Origin: Thunnus maccoyii
Taxonomy: Eukaryota; Chordata; Actinopteri; Scombriformes; Scombridae
Length of the DNA stretch: 64,000 nt
Assembly (NCBI RefSeq): GCF_910596095.1
Contig: NC_056540.1
Coordinates: 13,075,001 to 13,139,000, forward strand
Direction of reading: 5' to 3'
The notes below the pieces were generated by a model, which did not search any database, was not told the DNA's origin, and saw nothing but the letters and a program-made list of their open reading frames with translations. Shown here one piece after another: positions 12,901 to 23,892 of the stretch. The position numbers and the translations under genes are program-made. How positions within the stretch are numbered: the stretch's first letter is position 1; each line of letters opens with the position of its first letter.

Positions 12901-13054
12901 CTGGCACAGAGTTACACCCTCTGATGCCCTCTGCTTCTATTGGAGGAAACACATCATCTCACATTCAGATCAGGTCAGTCAGCCTGCTCACCGTTTGACA
13001 TGGTTGTTCTTGAGGTGTCACTCTCGCCTTTGTTATGTTGTCTTCGCAGGCCAC
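847..13054 (-). CDS. znf185: ZNF185-like LIM-domain protein, 31 exons, 3' end outside window
   Basis: ZNF185 family members are actin-associated proteins with a long disordered body and one C-terminal LIM domain. Exons, 5' to 3': 13054-12992 (ATG at 13001), 12675-12558, 12442-12335, 12243-12220, 11945-11889, 11770-11723, 11626-11555, 11461-11381, 11240-11178, 11008-10895, 9949-9557, 8019-7954, 7839-7771, 7525-7451, 7229-7155, 6945-6865, 6515-6456, 6310-6257, 5724-5674, 5566-5522, 5290-5243, 4745-4686, 4498-4433, 4312-4250, 3938-3780, 3165-3130, 2389-2336, 2239-2165, 2059-1997, 1315-1253, 952-847. This gives 819 codons in one open phase. Family landmarks are TKVRTKLKGDASWL near the N-terminus, APTGFLIRGVFTK, RQRSYVLSAAKKY, FVYVKEYVNATELS, and a LIM half with CTYCGELVG and CHPACFK. 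The second half of the LIM domain was not found in 1-846, so it must lie to the left. The first exon has an acceptor on its 5' side, so a non-coding exon lies upstream. The frame is open above the chosen ATG, so the start is the best guess. Next gene upstream is nsdhl, same strand. Confidence 0.9.
1192..2059 (-). repeat. Tandem segmental duplication carrying two copies of a 63-nt znf185 exon
   Basis: The stretch GAGAGAGGGCTCAGATTTAA occurs near 1196 and again near 1956. In both places it is followed by a similar sequence leading to TTATTACCTGG and then an exon. The two exons (1253-1315 and 1997-2059) are both 63 nt, both phase 2-2, and match at about 45 of 63 positions by hand count. They encode RSDYLTLSSISYSHSKPFTH and RSDDLTSSSVNDSYNSPSTY. 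The duplicated unit is about 745-760 bp. Confidence 0.8.
1360..1960. repeat. Degenerate GTTGAA-rich minisatellite in a znf185 intron
   Basis: GTTGAAGT, GTTGAAAT and CTGAAAGGAGTTGAAATG recur dozens of times with irregular spacing of roughly 20-45 bp. It fills the intron between the two duplicated 63-nt exons. It has no long reading frame and no TE protein similarity. Confidence 0.7.
3781..3882 (-). repeat. GAG/GAA triplet tract inside a znf185 exon (poly-Glu)
   Basis: On the coding strand the exon 3938-3780 contains a near-pure run of GAG, GAA and AAG codons. It gives a Glu/Lys-rich stretch of about 35 residues after a conserved-looking SSPWDRWTLPTDYSTTTTSD segment. The tract stays in frame and the exon keeps its GT donor (GTAAATGC). 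Confidence 0.85.
8806..9167. mobile_element. TTAA-flanked MITE, copy 1 (piggyBac-like)
   Basis: The element starts AAAGAACCAGTGTGTAAGAT and ends with the inverse ATCTTACATACTGGTCCTTT, bounded by TTAA at 8806-8809 and 9164-9167. A second copy with the same ends and body lies at 43019-43384. TTAA target duplications are typical of the piggyBac superfamily. About 360 bp, non-coding, in the znf185 intron between exons 9949-9557 and 8019-7954. Confidence 0.8.
10048..10829 (+). mobile_element. 3' end of an L2/CR1-like LINE (RT C-terminus plus tail), decayed
   Basis: The plus strand encodes pieces of the C-terminal region of a non-LTR retrotransposon reverse transcriptase: LRNISKIRAMLSF, HAFISPCLEYCTALLTCL, RLQTVQNSAARLLMKTK, SLHWLPISFRIHFKILLRLY and, in another frame, AFAVLAPQLWNSLPVSIRSA. 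Frameshifts separate the pieces. The tail ends with AGTGCTATACAAATAAAAGT and ATTATTGTTATTA, as in L2-type 3' ends. It lies antisense in a znf185 intron and ends about 65 bp from exon 11008-10895. Confidence 0.85.
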
Positions 13055-15100
13055 CTGAAAAATGTACATCGCATTCACATTCATCACATTCAGGTAAGTT
13101 ACACGGGTTGTGTCAAAAGAAATTGTACAGATTTAACAGAAAATTGCTCTTTATTATAAATCAGTCAGTTTCAAAATGGTCATTCCCACGCTATGTTCCC
13201 TCCCAAGGAATATCTGCTCTGTAAAGCATTCCTCAGTCATCCTTTAGACATGTCGATGATCCTGTCCTTCCACTTTCCAAAAAATACTGCTATTGCCTAA
13301 ATATGAATGGATACACAAAGACATGTAGCTTTGTGACTGATAGAAAATATACTCCTACAGAATGAGGCAAAAACTGTTTTCTTTTACACATATCCAAATT
13401 AGCTGACCCTTCAGTCATTTACAATCAAAAATGAACTGTTTAGAGGCAAACCCACTTCACTGGGGTACTTAAGAAGGAAGTAAAAATGCAATGAAATACT
13501 GATGAGTGCTCCTTTATCCCTAATGTAGGTGAAGACTGAAGCTTATGCAAAATTGTGACTCACTGCCAAATTCATAGTTCAAATGTAACTTGTAAAACTC
13601 TGCTGTGAATTCACTCCTTCTAAAAGCATGTTGCCACAATATTTCTTGAGGATACCCTGAATATTGATGACAGAACAAATACACTGAGGGCTCCGAAAGC
13701 ATATTTATCCTAGGTTTAACACATCGGTCCACACAAGATGATTGAGAGCAATTGCATTTAAGGCAAGCAGGGTGCAGGATAGATAGACACTGACAAGCAA
13801 AAATGAGAGGGCAAACACTGACAAACACCAGTTAACACATTCAACAAACAGTTTATGTAGCGTGATTGATCACTTTCACATTATCTGTCCTTACAGCTGC
13901 TGATTAATGATAGAAAAAGAGAAAGTATCCAAATTATTTGCTAAATCATGTTGTAATAGAACCTGCCAATCAGAGCACCTACCTGCTTAACCTTTATATC
14001 CAGCAGATTTATATCCAGGTGAGTCGAGAGTCTGTGACTGTGTGTCCCACTGTGTGTGACTAGTGTGTGCCAATGGAAAGTCTTTTCTGTCTGACAGGTG
14101 TCTGATCCCTGAGCTAGTGAACAGGTACGGGCGTGAGCACCAACAAGCCTAGCAAGTCAAGGAGGGTAGATGCGGGGTGGAGCAGTATGTGTTTGTCTAT
14201 CCATGTGTGTGTGTGTGCGCGCGCGCGTGTGTGTGTGTGCGTAATGGAGGTTGCTAAGAACTCATTTTTTTTTGTTTACTACATTCGTGCTTTGTTCACA
14301 GGAGTGAGCAAGCACATACCTGGCATACAGGTGACCGACAGTCAATACTGAGGCAGAGTGCGACAAAGGGGAGCGGACAGCAACAGAGTGCACGGCATGG
14401 CATACATAAATGAGGCGAGTCGTAGCAACGTCTCCTGTGGGAACGCTCCTCTCATGCTCACTGGGTAGGAAAACCCAAGAAGCACACATCATTAAAATGA
14501 GATCAGGAGCAACATACACAACATAAACTGATATAACCAACACTGACAGTGGTCCACACATTTTTACAAATCATACAAAAACCAAGCTTCAATTTGAAAC
14601 ACATTGAATTTGAATTTTATATTTGAAGTTTGAGTACTTTGTGTTTTGTGTTGGAGGAAAACAAAAAACACTGACAATAATATACAGTGTATTTTGGCTT
14701 GAAGACAAAACTTACATTATGACTTGTTTTAGCCTTTTGTAGTACATAATGCAGATAGAAAAGCAGATGGAAGCCTGCGATAAACAAACTGTGAAGTGAC
14801 TGTGTCTGCGTATGTTGGAGAAAAAGAAACAAAATGACAAGTCTGTGCTCGGGCATTTGTCCAACAATTTCTTCAACAAATTGCAACAAAAAGCACTTTC
14901 TGAGCAATTGGCCACAGTATGCACTCTTTCAAAACACAACATGGAGATCAGCCTACCACTGTTTCTATAGAAAAAGAACAATCTCTCACATACTTTGCAT
15001 ATATTTACAAAGCCTGTTCAAATCAGAAAAGGGTGTGAATAGATTTCGCAACGTCAGACAGTGAAGGTGGAAGAGGAAATTACCAAGTCTTAGAGCCAAA
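13055..15100. other. znf185 upstream region, no coding sequence seen
   Basis: This probably holds one or more non-coding first exons of znf185, because the ATG exon has a splice acceptor at its 5' end. I could not place them. It also contains a 41-bp alternating purine-pyrimidine tract at 14203-14243. Short reading frames here show no family features. Confidence 0.4.
14203..14243. repeat. (TG)n(CG)n(TG)n alternating tract, possible Z-DNA
   Basis: A pure alternating purine-pyrimidine run made of TG repeats, a central block of CG repeats and more TG repeats, about 41 bp long. Confidence 0.85.
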
Positions 15101-16268
15101 GTTTCACTCTGGTGAGCACAGTGGCAAGTGTAAATGCTCACGTCTATTATCTACCTCGATCCCTCTCCCTCTTTCCCCTGAACAAGAAACCAGTCAGACG
15201 GCCTTGCCCAGTGGCTCTGACTCTAGCAGTGAATCATTAGGGTGCTGCTGGCGCAGAATTAAAAAGAGAATGCAAAGTATCTGAACTTCACCCCCACCTT
15301 GATTTCACCACATCAAGACATGGAATGACAAAATGCTTGACCTAGAAAAGACAAAACTCTACAGCAGCAAAATATTTAATATGAATACTGTGAAAATGAA
15401 GCATTCTGATAGCTACAGGTTCTTCTGTTTCTTAACCTTGTGAAATTATGACAAATCATCATCAGTGACAGGAAAAAAAATGTATTGTGGCTCAGGGTTT
15501 TTTTTCATCACCCATCCCATTATTGTATTCGATGACAGTCGTAGAATAGTATTCTAATCACTAGCAGACACACATGCCATCCTGATGATATGCAGTATCT
15601 CATACCGGAGTTACGGTATTGCAGCATCATAAGCCCTGGCACACAGTCAGCCTTCTAATTCATCCTGAAAGTGTTGGATGTGGTTGAGGTCGGGGCTCAG
15701 TGCAGGCCAGTTACGTTCCCCCACACTAAACTTGGAAAACAAGGGGAGCATCATCATGTCAAAGGAGCAAAGGGCATTCCCCAAAATGTTGCCACAATTT
15801 TGAAAGCACACTGTTGTAGCATTAGCTGGAACATCCACATACCTTTGGCCATACCATGTAAATGTATCACTTTAAGCAATCATTGTCAACCGAGTTGTAT
15901 CAGAAGAATCATTGTTTAATGGAATGTATTAAGGTATTTTGACAAAAATAGCAGTCTCTCAAAGTGTACAGCACAAGAGTGAAACACATGAGAATGAAGC
16001 AATAATATCTGTAAGTATTTTCACAGAGTAAGATCAGTATATTTACGTTTGCATAAACAGTGCTTTAAATCAAGATCTCACTGCAGTGTCTGTGGACTCA
16101 AACCAGTATCATCTGCTGCCCTCTGCTGGTCAAAGTGGTGCATTAATATTGAAAAGGCACAGCGTGAGGAATAAAGATAAATTGTCTGTTTTGAACTGTC
16201 TATTCAGTGTAACTGTACTAACACTCTCAGCCTTCCATGTCTCAACAGTCTTCATGTCCATGTTGCCG
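15100..16268. other. Spacer between znf185 upstream region and nsdhl stop, with nsdhl 3' UTR
   Basis: Holds the Tc1 fragment at 15640-15840 and otherwise AT-rich sequence. The nsdhl 3' UTR must begin at 16268 and run leftwards. I saw no clear AATAAA on the minus strand close to the stop; ATTAAA is present near 15914. Confidence 0.4.
15640..15840 (-). mobile_element. Tc1-like transposase fragment
   Basis: The minus strand reads NWPALSPDLNHIQHFQDELE, which is the SPDLNPIEHLWDELE-type region near the end of Tc1/mariner transposases. Only about 60 residues remain and the DDE core is incomplete, so it is inactive. Confidence 0.75.
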
Positions 16269-19200
16269 TCAAGCCCCTTGTCTGAGGTGAGGGTAGCTCT
16301 GCACCGTGCGTGCTATCCCCTCCTTCAGACTGACTACAGGTTTATAGCCCATGTCCTGTTTGGCACGGTCACAGCTGTAGTAGTGATGTGTTCCAGCCAG
16401 AGCCACTCTCATTGGTGTAAAGGTGGGCTTGAAGGACACTAGAGGGCGCAGGATCAGGGCCAGCAGCCAGAGAAGCAGGGCCAGTCCGTACACAAGGGCG
16501 TAGGGGAGGTGGTAGCGTGGAGCAGCATATCCCAGACCTACCAATACCTCAGACATGAAGTCCCAAAACCGAATCGGCTCATCATTAGTGATGTGGTAGG
16601 GCTGAAAGAGAGACAGAGGAGATTTAATCTTGCAGAGTCAGCACAGATTTATCCTTCCAACACAAAACCATTGGTAAAGGCATTCACTAATTAAAAGAAG
16701 ACTGGTAACAGGATTTTATTCGACATCATTTTCTCAACCAGCTGTACCATGAGGTAAGCTCCGCTTCAGATTTTATTCTCACTCACTTTTCCACATATGG
16801 GGGAGTCTGGCTTCAGGCGTTCAGCAGCCAGGATGTGACCGTGAACTACATTCTCCACAAAGGTGAAATCCACCAGGTTGGTTCCATCACTGACGGAAAA
16901 AAAGAAAGAGAATGAAACAGCAGGTTGTGGCCACTACATCGCTACCATTTCCAACTTCTCAAGTGGCAAGTAAGTTGTGGGTAAGCTTAAGACGATGAGT
17001 GAGTGTGTTCAAGACAGGGAAGAGTGGGTAATAAGGAGTATAACTACGGTTCATAGATAATCAAATTTCAGACTCTAGCAATTTCGGCACCTTTGGATTA
17101 TTAATGTTCATCTCAATCTTTTAAGTTTACACACTGTCAAGGTTTTAACAAGCTGTCTATCTATTGTTGGAAAGTCAAAATGCAGCCATATATAGGCCTT
17201 CAGGTTTAGAGGAGCACTGAAACTCGGCTGGATATCAACAATTATTTATTATAGCAGATTAATTCAGTTGGAAAGGCATAATTTATAGTTGAGGCATCAA
17301 TGCAGCAAATGAACTGTCACATCCATTTGAACTCACCCAATAATGAACTTCATCTTGCCCCTGCGAGCCGTGTCCACCAGGATGGGGACCAGCTGTGGAT
17401 CCCGAGGTCCAAAGATGCCATGAGGACGGATGGCAACTGTGAGGAAACCTTTCTGCTTGTCACACGCCTCGAGGACCAACTTTAAAACAAAGACGGGATA
17501 AAATGTTAATAATATTCAACATTGAAACTCCACTGATAAATGAACCAAACAATCAAGGCAAGAGTGCCACCACTGGTCCACTGTAGTGAAACCAACAAGC
17601 TAAAATTGAAAATACCGCTGTCCTACCTTCTCTTGCTTAATTTTGGTTTCTGTGTAATAGTCAATGGGCTTCTTTGCGTATGGTAAGTCCTCTCTCCCAT
17701 TCTTAATGTCTGTCCCCTCAAACACCACACTGGCACTGCTCGTCAAGACCAGTTTCTGGACAAAACAAATAGTTAAAACACTTCACATCTCTCATCCTTG
17801 AACAGTAAATTGTAGGTTTAAAACAAAAAAAGCAAAGCCCACTCTCTCATCCCCGCACCCTCACCTGTACTCCAGTTTCAACGCAGGTCTCAATAACAGT
17901 GCGCGTGCCCTGAATGTTGACCCTCTCAAACAGCTCACGGTTATCGCTGGCAGGGGCTGGGGAGGCACAGTGGAAGACCAGGGACACATCCTTCAGAGCT
18001 GGCAGAAGAGCCTGAAGCAGAATGAAACAGACACCTCAGAGCTCTTCAGCCACGTACAGAGCTGTTAGCACCTTCTAACACGTCAGTCCAAGATCTCCTA
18101 CAAATGTTCAACTGGGTTGAGATCTGGTGACTATGACGGCCATAGCATATGATTTGTGCCTTACGGATTGGGGTATTGTCATCCTGGAAGAGACCACTAC
18201 CGTCAGGATAGAAATGTTTCATCATAGGATAAAGGTGATCACTCAGAACAGCTTTGTATTGATTTGCAGCGACCCTTCCCTCTAAGGGGACAAGTGGACC
18301 CAAACCATGCCAACAAAATGGCCCCCAAAGCATAACAGAGCCACCAGATCCCCTCACTGTACAGGTCAAGCATTCAGATCTGTACCAGTTTTTCCTTTAA
18401 CTTGTCACCCATCTGTATTTCAGCCAAGTTAGGGACAAGTAACTTTTGCAATGCATAATTCAAAGACAATTTCATCATAAGGGTAATTGTTCTAGGTTAA
18501 AGCTACTGTAGTTTTTTAAGTCTTGAGGCAAGTCTCAAGTGTTCATTAACAAATTGCAAGTATTTCAGGGCTCTGAATCATTAAACTGACCTAAGACTTT
18601 TAAACTTTTTCCTTTCAAAGCTATATTATTGGTTAGACTTGAAAAAACATGAACCTGTCTTAAAATAATACTCACATGTCCATTGAAATGATATGTAACA
18701 AAAGAGATGGGGACACAGTTGTTCTGTGCAAAAATACATTTGAAAGTTCAGCTGACACTAATTACGCTTCAGCAGTCCAAGTTAGACAAATTGAGAGGGA
18801 AGTTACAGTGATTTTAGTGTACAATTCCCTCTTTGAGTATTCCAGCTGTGACTGAATTTAGGAGTCAATTTTTGGCACAGAATGACAACTGCAGATTTGT
18901 CCCTCATACCGTACCACATACTTGGACCTGTGCTGGGAAGGGATCTCTTCACTGCCAGAAGAACAATTACAGCAACCAAAAACTACAAAACAGTGAGCTT
19001 ATCCTTTAACAGTGTGTTACACATCGCTGGGATCCAGTCCTTCCATTGCATAGGCCTGATAATTAAGTATCCAAGCTGTGTAACGTTAGATATTATTTAC
19101 CAAGTCTAAGCTTGAGACATGGAAGTTTTTGGTTTTGACAGCCTACAGAGCTCAGGCTGAGAAGAAAGGTTACCTGTTTGTCGCAGAGGTCTCCCTGGTG

Positions 19201-19450
19201 GAAGCTGACTCCAGGCAGCTCGTAGCTCTGACGGATGTCAAACACAGAAACGGAGTAACCTCGATCCAACAGCTTCTCCACCAAGTGTCTGCCCAAGAAA
19301 CCAGATCCTCCGATGACTGCACATCGTTTATTACTCTGTAGGACATGCAGAAAGTGATTATTAATACATTTAAGGCAAATAGGCAGCATTAGCATCATGA
19401 AAAGGTGTAATTTGCACAATTTAACGTACCGGTCGAACGCGCGTGGCCAT
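16269..19450 (-). CDS. nsdhl: NSDHL, sterol-4-alpha-carboxylate 3-dehydrogenase (decarboxylating)
   Basis: NSDHL uses NAD(P)+ to oxidise and decarboxylate C-4 carboxysterols in cholesterol synthesis, on the endoplasmic reticulum and lipid droplets. Exons, 5' to 3': 19450-19430, 19335-19174, 18011-17865, 17755-17627, 17479-17337, 16889-16787, 16601-16269. Phases join without a break to 345 codons plus stop. An N-terminal Rossmann motif reads [20 protein letters not shown]. The short-chain-dehydrogenase catalytic region shows [10 protein letters not shown] and YYTETK (Y-x3-K). [17 protein letters not shown] and [18 protein letters not shown] are family-typical. A hydrophobic segment, [15 protein letters not shown], is the likely membrane anchor. 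An in-frame TGA sits three codons before the ATG, which supports this start. Human NSDHL has about 28 more residues, mostly at the N-terminus. The gene is divergent from cetn2. Confidence 0.95.
18046..18369 (-). mobile_element. Tc1-like transposase fragment in nsdhl intron 2
   Basis: The minus strand encodes [20 protein letters not shown] and later [12 protein letters not shown], which correspond to the middle of a Tc1 transposase, with the second catalytic Asp in the DDN motif. About 107 codons remain open, but both ends of the protein are missing, so it is a relic. Confidence 0.85.
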
Positions 19451-21279
19451 AATGAGTCAGAAGTGATCAACAGGTGAGCAGATATCAGGACTTGACGTAC
19501 ACTGTGGTGAAAATATTTTCCCTTACAGATGGAAGAGTGAATTCTGTCCCCTATTGTCTAATACGAGGGACACGAACAAAAGACGGCTATTGATTGAAGT
19601 GGCACGCGATATTGTCACCTGCAGTCAGTCGGCGCGTGCAACTAAACTGCATACATGCCATAAACTGTCTGCATGAGCTGAGTGAGGACTGCTCTGTGAT
19701 TGGCCGAGCCGGCACCCAGCACAGAGGTGACGTTTACGAACAGCCAATAGTGTGCAGAGTACGTAAAAGAACGCCACAATTTAGACCAATCAGAGACCAC
19801 AAAGTGACTCTATCCGCCTCTTTGCCCAAAGACCACGCCCCCTGTCATGCTGTCAGCAGCATCCACAGAGGCAGACACAGAGGAGTTAATTAACTCCTAT
19901 ATTAATATTTATTCTACTTCTAACACTTGCATTCTTGCCATATTACATCTAAAAAACATGAAGGCAAAATAAACATCGACAGATTAAACCAATGTTAATA
20001 CGTCAGATGATTTCTGGTAGACTAACTAATCTGTGCAAATGGGAATACTGCATGAATTCAGAAACATGTAATAGAAGAAATAATACCATAGTGATAAAAG
20101 GATAATAGCAAAGTTAAATTAACAAGCAACTAACTAGTTTCAAAAGAGTATCTGAACATATATTTCAACTCAATTCAAGTTTATTGTCATTATGCAGTGC
20201 AGAGAACACGGACAATGAAAAAGTGTCTTCAGATTGTGCAAAAGGCAGATAATTTATTTTTTTTAAAGAGCAAATATGTGCATGCAATTAAAACATAAAA
20301 CAATCTAAACATGTGCAATCAGACATGTTTATAATATAATATTTGAGAACATATTTGGGATTTGGTTATATACCTGCACCACAGGGTATGTTATGCTTTA
20401 ATGTGGACCCTGATAATAATATAATGCTCACTTCAAAAGTGACAGTGTCCCTCTTGGTCACAGAAGAAATAGATGTTAGCTGCACAGAGGCAATATGTAT
20501 TCTCTATCTTATCATTATGATATTCTACTCTATAATCTACAATCTTATCATTATCTTTCTTATTATTATCATATTCTACTTTATTAGAAGAGGCTCTCAT
20601 ACATTTGTGATCTGAGGTCTAATTTAAAAGCTGACACTAGAGGGTGCATTGATGCATTGATAAAGCAAAGCAGTTGCACCATTCATATACAATATGTATT
20701 GTGACATATTTTGCCAATAAATATGACACAAACACACATTCTGCATACTCTGATCCAGCATCTCATATTTCTATTAGAAATCCAAAGAGGTTTAACTTTA
20801 GTCTCTGCAGCTTTGAATTTTCTGATCGTGTCTTGCGCCCCGTGATTTTCAGCAGCCAATCATCTTTTTGCCCGACTGGTGTGTTTGATTTTTACTCCAA
20901 TGTGTGCCTTCTCTGTACTCCTTTAGCCTCTGAAACGATGCGCTTGTTTCCTGGCACAAAGGGTGATCAAATCAAACGTCTGGACTCCATGACAGCAGCT
21001 GCTAGAAAGCAAAACCTGTGCATGCTGTCAGCAAGAAACGTTCATTTTCTTCGCATTTTAGCCGCTGATCCCGCGAAATAAATACAAGGTTTTGAGGAAT
21101 AAGAGACTATCTTATAATTAGTGTAATTAAGCGGTTAATGCGTGCGACTGATGTAAACCAGAGACCGTTTTATAATCTCCTCCTCCCTAAATGATAGGGA
21201 GGCTTCATAGCCAAGAGGAAAACATTGATTGCCCAGTAGATCCGCAGTTCCTTTTTGTCAGTCAAACATACATCAACCA
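19451..21279. promoter_or_regulatory. Divergent nsdhl/cetn2 promoter region
   Basis: The two start codons are 1.83 kb apart on opposite strands. Near nsdhl there are three CCAAT boxes: 19699-19703 (inverted), 19744-19748 and 19786-19790. A TGACGTTT CRE-like site lies at 19728-19735 and a GC box (CCACGCCCCC) near 19833. Sterol genes commonly pair NF-Y (CCAAT) sites with SREBP sites; I did not identify a convincing SRE by eye. The cetn2 side has a CCAAT near 20855. The middle (about 20160-20620) is AT-rich, with a TCAAGTTTATTGTCATTATG stretch common in teleost repeats. Confidence 0.5.
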
Positions 21280-22737
21280 ATGGTGAGTGAGAATGTTTTT
21301 AATCTGATAATAACCTAAATTTATCTTATTGTGCTGAATTTGAGCCGCAGGTGATGGATGTTTACATTATCCCTCATTCTTGTGAAGAGGTTGGTTTTTA
21401 CAGGTCAGAGGAAAATAACATTTTCCCCCGAGACACCTGTCAGATCTCAGTGTAGACGTGGCTCTTGTTCTTGGTGCCATTTAGAGGTTGATTTTTTCCT
21501 CCTGTGTCCCCACCAGGCAACCAGTGCCAAGAGACCATCCCTGCAGGGTCCGGTGCCCCCTCCTCGCAAGAAGTCAAGCCCCAAACCAGAGCTGACTGAG
21601 GAGCAGAGGCAGGAGATCAGGGAGGCCTTTGAGCTGTTTGACACTGACGGATCTGGATACATCGATGTCAAGGAGCTCAAGGTAAAAAGGGGCTCAAATG
21701 CTGCTCAGAAACAACATGTGTCAGGGGAGAAGAAAACAGTAGCATCCTTGTACTATAACAATTTTTATCAGCTTCTCTGTGCTGCCCCACTCTACCAGGT
21801 TGCGATGAGAGCACTGGGGTTCGAACCCAAGAAAGAGGAGATCAAGAAGATGATTGGTGAGGTGGATAAGGATGGAACAGGGAAGATCTCCTTCACTGAC
21901 TTCTTGAGTGTCATGACACAGAAAATGGTAGATATATCTATGTTCTATTTCTTGAACTGTTATATACTGTTATATACTTATAACTGTGTATTTCTATTTA
22001 TTGTGAATCCACCACTCATAGTGAGCTAAGACTGTACTGTAGTTGCTTTTTCTCTTTAGGTTTGAAGTAAGTTGCTGGTTTTGTTTTATGGCAAACAAAA
22101 TACAGATTTAAATCTATTAGAACCCACTTTATCAACCCCTCATGAATATCTTGTACTGCCTTTCATCAAGACAAATTCTGACCATTTTTCTTTTCATTTT
22201 GTTCGTTCTGTCGTCTCATTTTGTGACTACATGATGACAACATGACATGATTTAATAAAACTGCTCTCCATTTTTATCTGAATTCAGGCTGAGAAGGATT
22301 CCAAAGAGGAGATCCTGAAAGCTTTCCGCCTTTTTGATGATGACGAGACAGGGAAGATCTCGTTCAAGAATCTGAAGAGAGTAGCCAAAGAGCTCGGAGA
22401 GAACCTGACAGATGAGGAGCTGCAGGTAAGGCACAATATTGTGTCATAAAACAATATTCACATCCATCCAAATACAGGCAGACTACTGCAACGTGCAGGC
22501 CAAGAGTCATGACTGCAATTTTGAATAATGTCACAAGAACATTTGCTCTTGAATGCTATCAAATGACAAACTGGTTGATTTGCTCGCGTCTACTGTATCC
22601 ATCCTTGTTTTTTTTTAAAAATCCTCTTTTACTGTGTGTTTCTGAAGGAAATGATTGATGAGGCAGACAGAGATGGAGACGGGGAAGTGAACCAGCAAGA
22701 GTTCCTGCGAATCATGAAGAAAACCTGCCTGTACTGA
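21280..22737 (+). CDS. cetn2: Centrin-2, EF-hand calcium-binding protein
   Basis: Centrin-2 acts in centrioles, in nucleotide-excision repair with XPC, and at nuclear pores with the TREX-2 complex. Exons: 21280-21282 (ATG alone), 21517-21681, 21799-21927, 22288-22425, 22648-22737. All junctions are GT-AG and give 174 codons plus stop. Four EF-hands are visible: [12 protein letters not shown] (canonical), [12 protein letters not shown] (Asp at the last ligand), [12 protein letters not shown] (Asn at the last ligand, so probably weak), [12 protein letters not shown] (canonical). The basic N-terminal tail, [20 protein letters not shown], comes before PKPELTEEQ. The protein ends KKTCLY, close to the KKTSLY end of vertebrate CETN2. 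The one-codon first exon is also seen in mammals and supports the assignment over centrin-1 retrocopies. Confidence 0.96.
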
Positions 22738-23850
22738 CGGAGGCACATGACACAACGTTTGGTGATACGGCGTCGAGGGGATCGTGGGTGGTTTTACATG
22801 TAATGCTGCTCATACATCTGGTTCTATCTCAGAATTTTACCTTTCCTTATTATTGTGTTGTGCCATGCATTTTCACTTAACAATGAGTCAAATCATATCA
22901 AAAAGCTGTCACATGCTATCATTGAAAGGAAATAATTCAAAACTTGAAGAGGAAGTCCGGTCAAATGCCAAATGATCCTGCTTTGATTCACATGATAATC
23001 TACAAGACATTTGCCAAAAACAGTAAAAACTCAGTGCAAGATTTGTCTTGTTCGGAATGCTGCATACTTTTTGTGAAAAATATATTAATATTGATTATGT
23101 GGAGGTTATAATGTTGTTAAGAAGATTCTCAGTGCCTGCCTTAGACGGTGACAAACATACTACATTCCAATGTGTTGTCTGTGCATTTAGTTCGATCCAT
23201 CTGTAGATTGTTGAGTTGATACCGGCAACTGCAGTGTTTCATGATTTTGGCTGTTGTATACTGATTGTCCAGTTCATGTGAGCAGCTGGTTAACCGCTGG
23301 TGATTAGAGGGTGCTGTCTCACCTCAGTGCTGCCTGTGGATTTGTGCCTGTGCCTCTTTTAAGGGGCGATCATCCCAATCATAATCAGGGAATCTGCCCG
23401 ACCTCTCTGACCCGCACGCCTTCCCCACAAACCCCACTATCTTTAAAAATATGATTGCTGATGTATTTTTCTTGTAGCATTGAGTACTCATCCTTCTGTT
23501 GTGCATACTTTCCCCTCTGTATTTTTGAATGTTTTGTATAATATATAGTGAATTAATGAGTAGATAAACAGTATATTAGTGTTTAAGGTACAAATTAAAT
23601 ATCTTGAAGCAGTTTGTCCTGTCTTATATGTTTCATTATTATCCAGTAAGTATCAGTGTTAATCAGTATCAGTGATTAACTTGACTGTTTTTTTTATTCA
23701 CATCATAAAAGTTTGGTTTTATCCTACTGCCACTAATAAAACACATATTGTTTGCCTTTGAAAAGCAAATGGTTTACAGGAAGATGATGCTATCAGCTAA
23801 ATTCAGAGCCTGCTCTGCTCAAGACAAATAAAAGTTTCTCTTCATTCAGG
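22738..23850 (+). terminator. cetn2 3' UTR and poly(A) signals
   Basis: After the TGA the plus strand is non-coding. AATAAA occurs at 23735-23740 and 23827-23832, so the transcript most likely ends near 23760 or 23850. The small reading frames here have no recognisable features. Confidence 0.55.
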
Positions 23851-23892
23851 CAGCAACAGCTCTTTACACAAATGATCATCAGATTGTACGAC

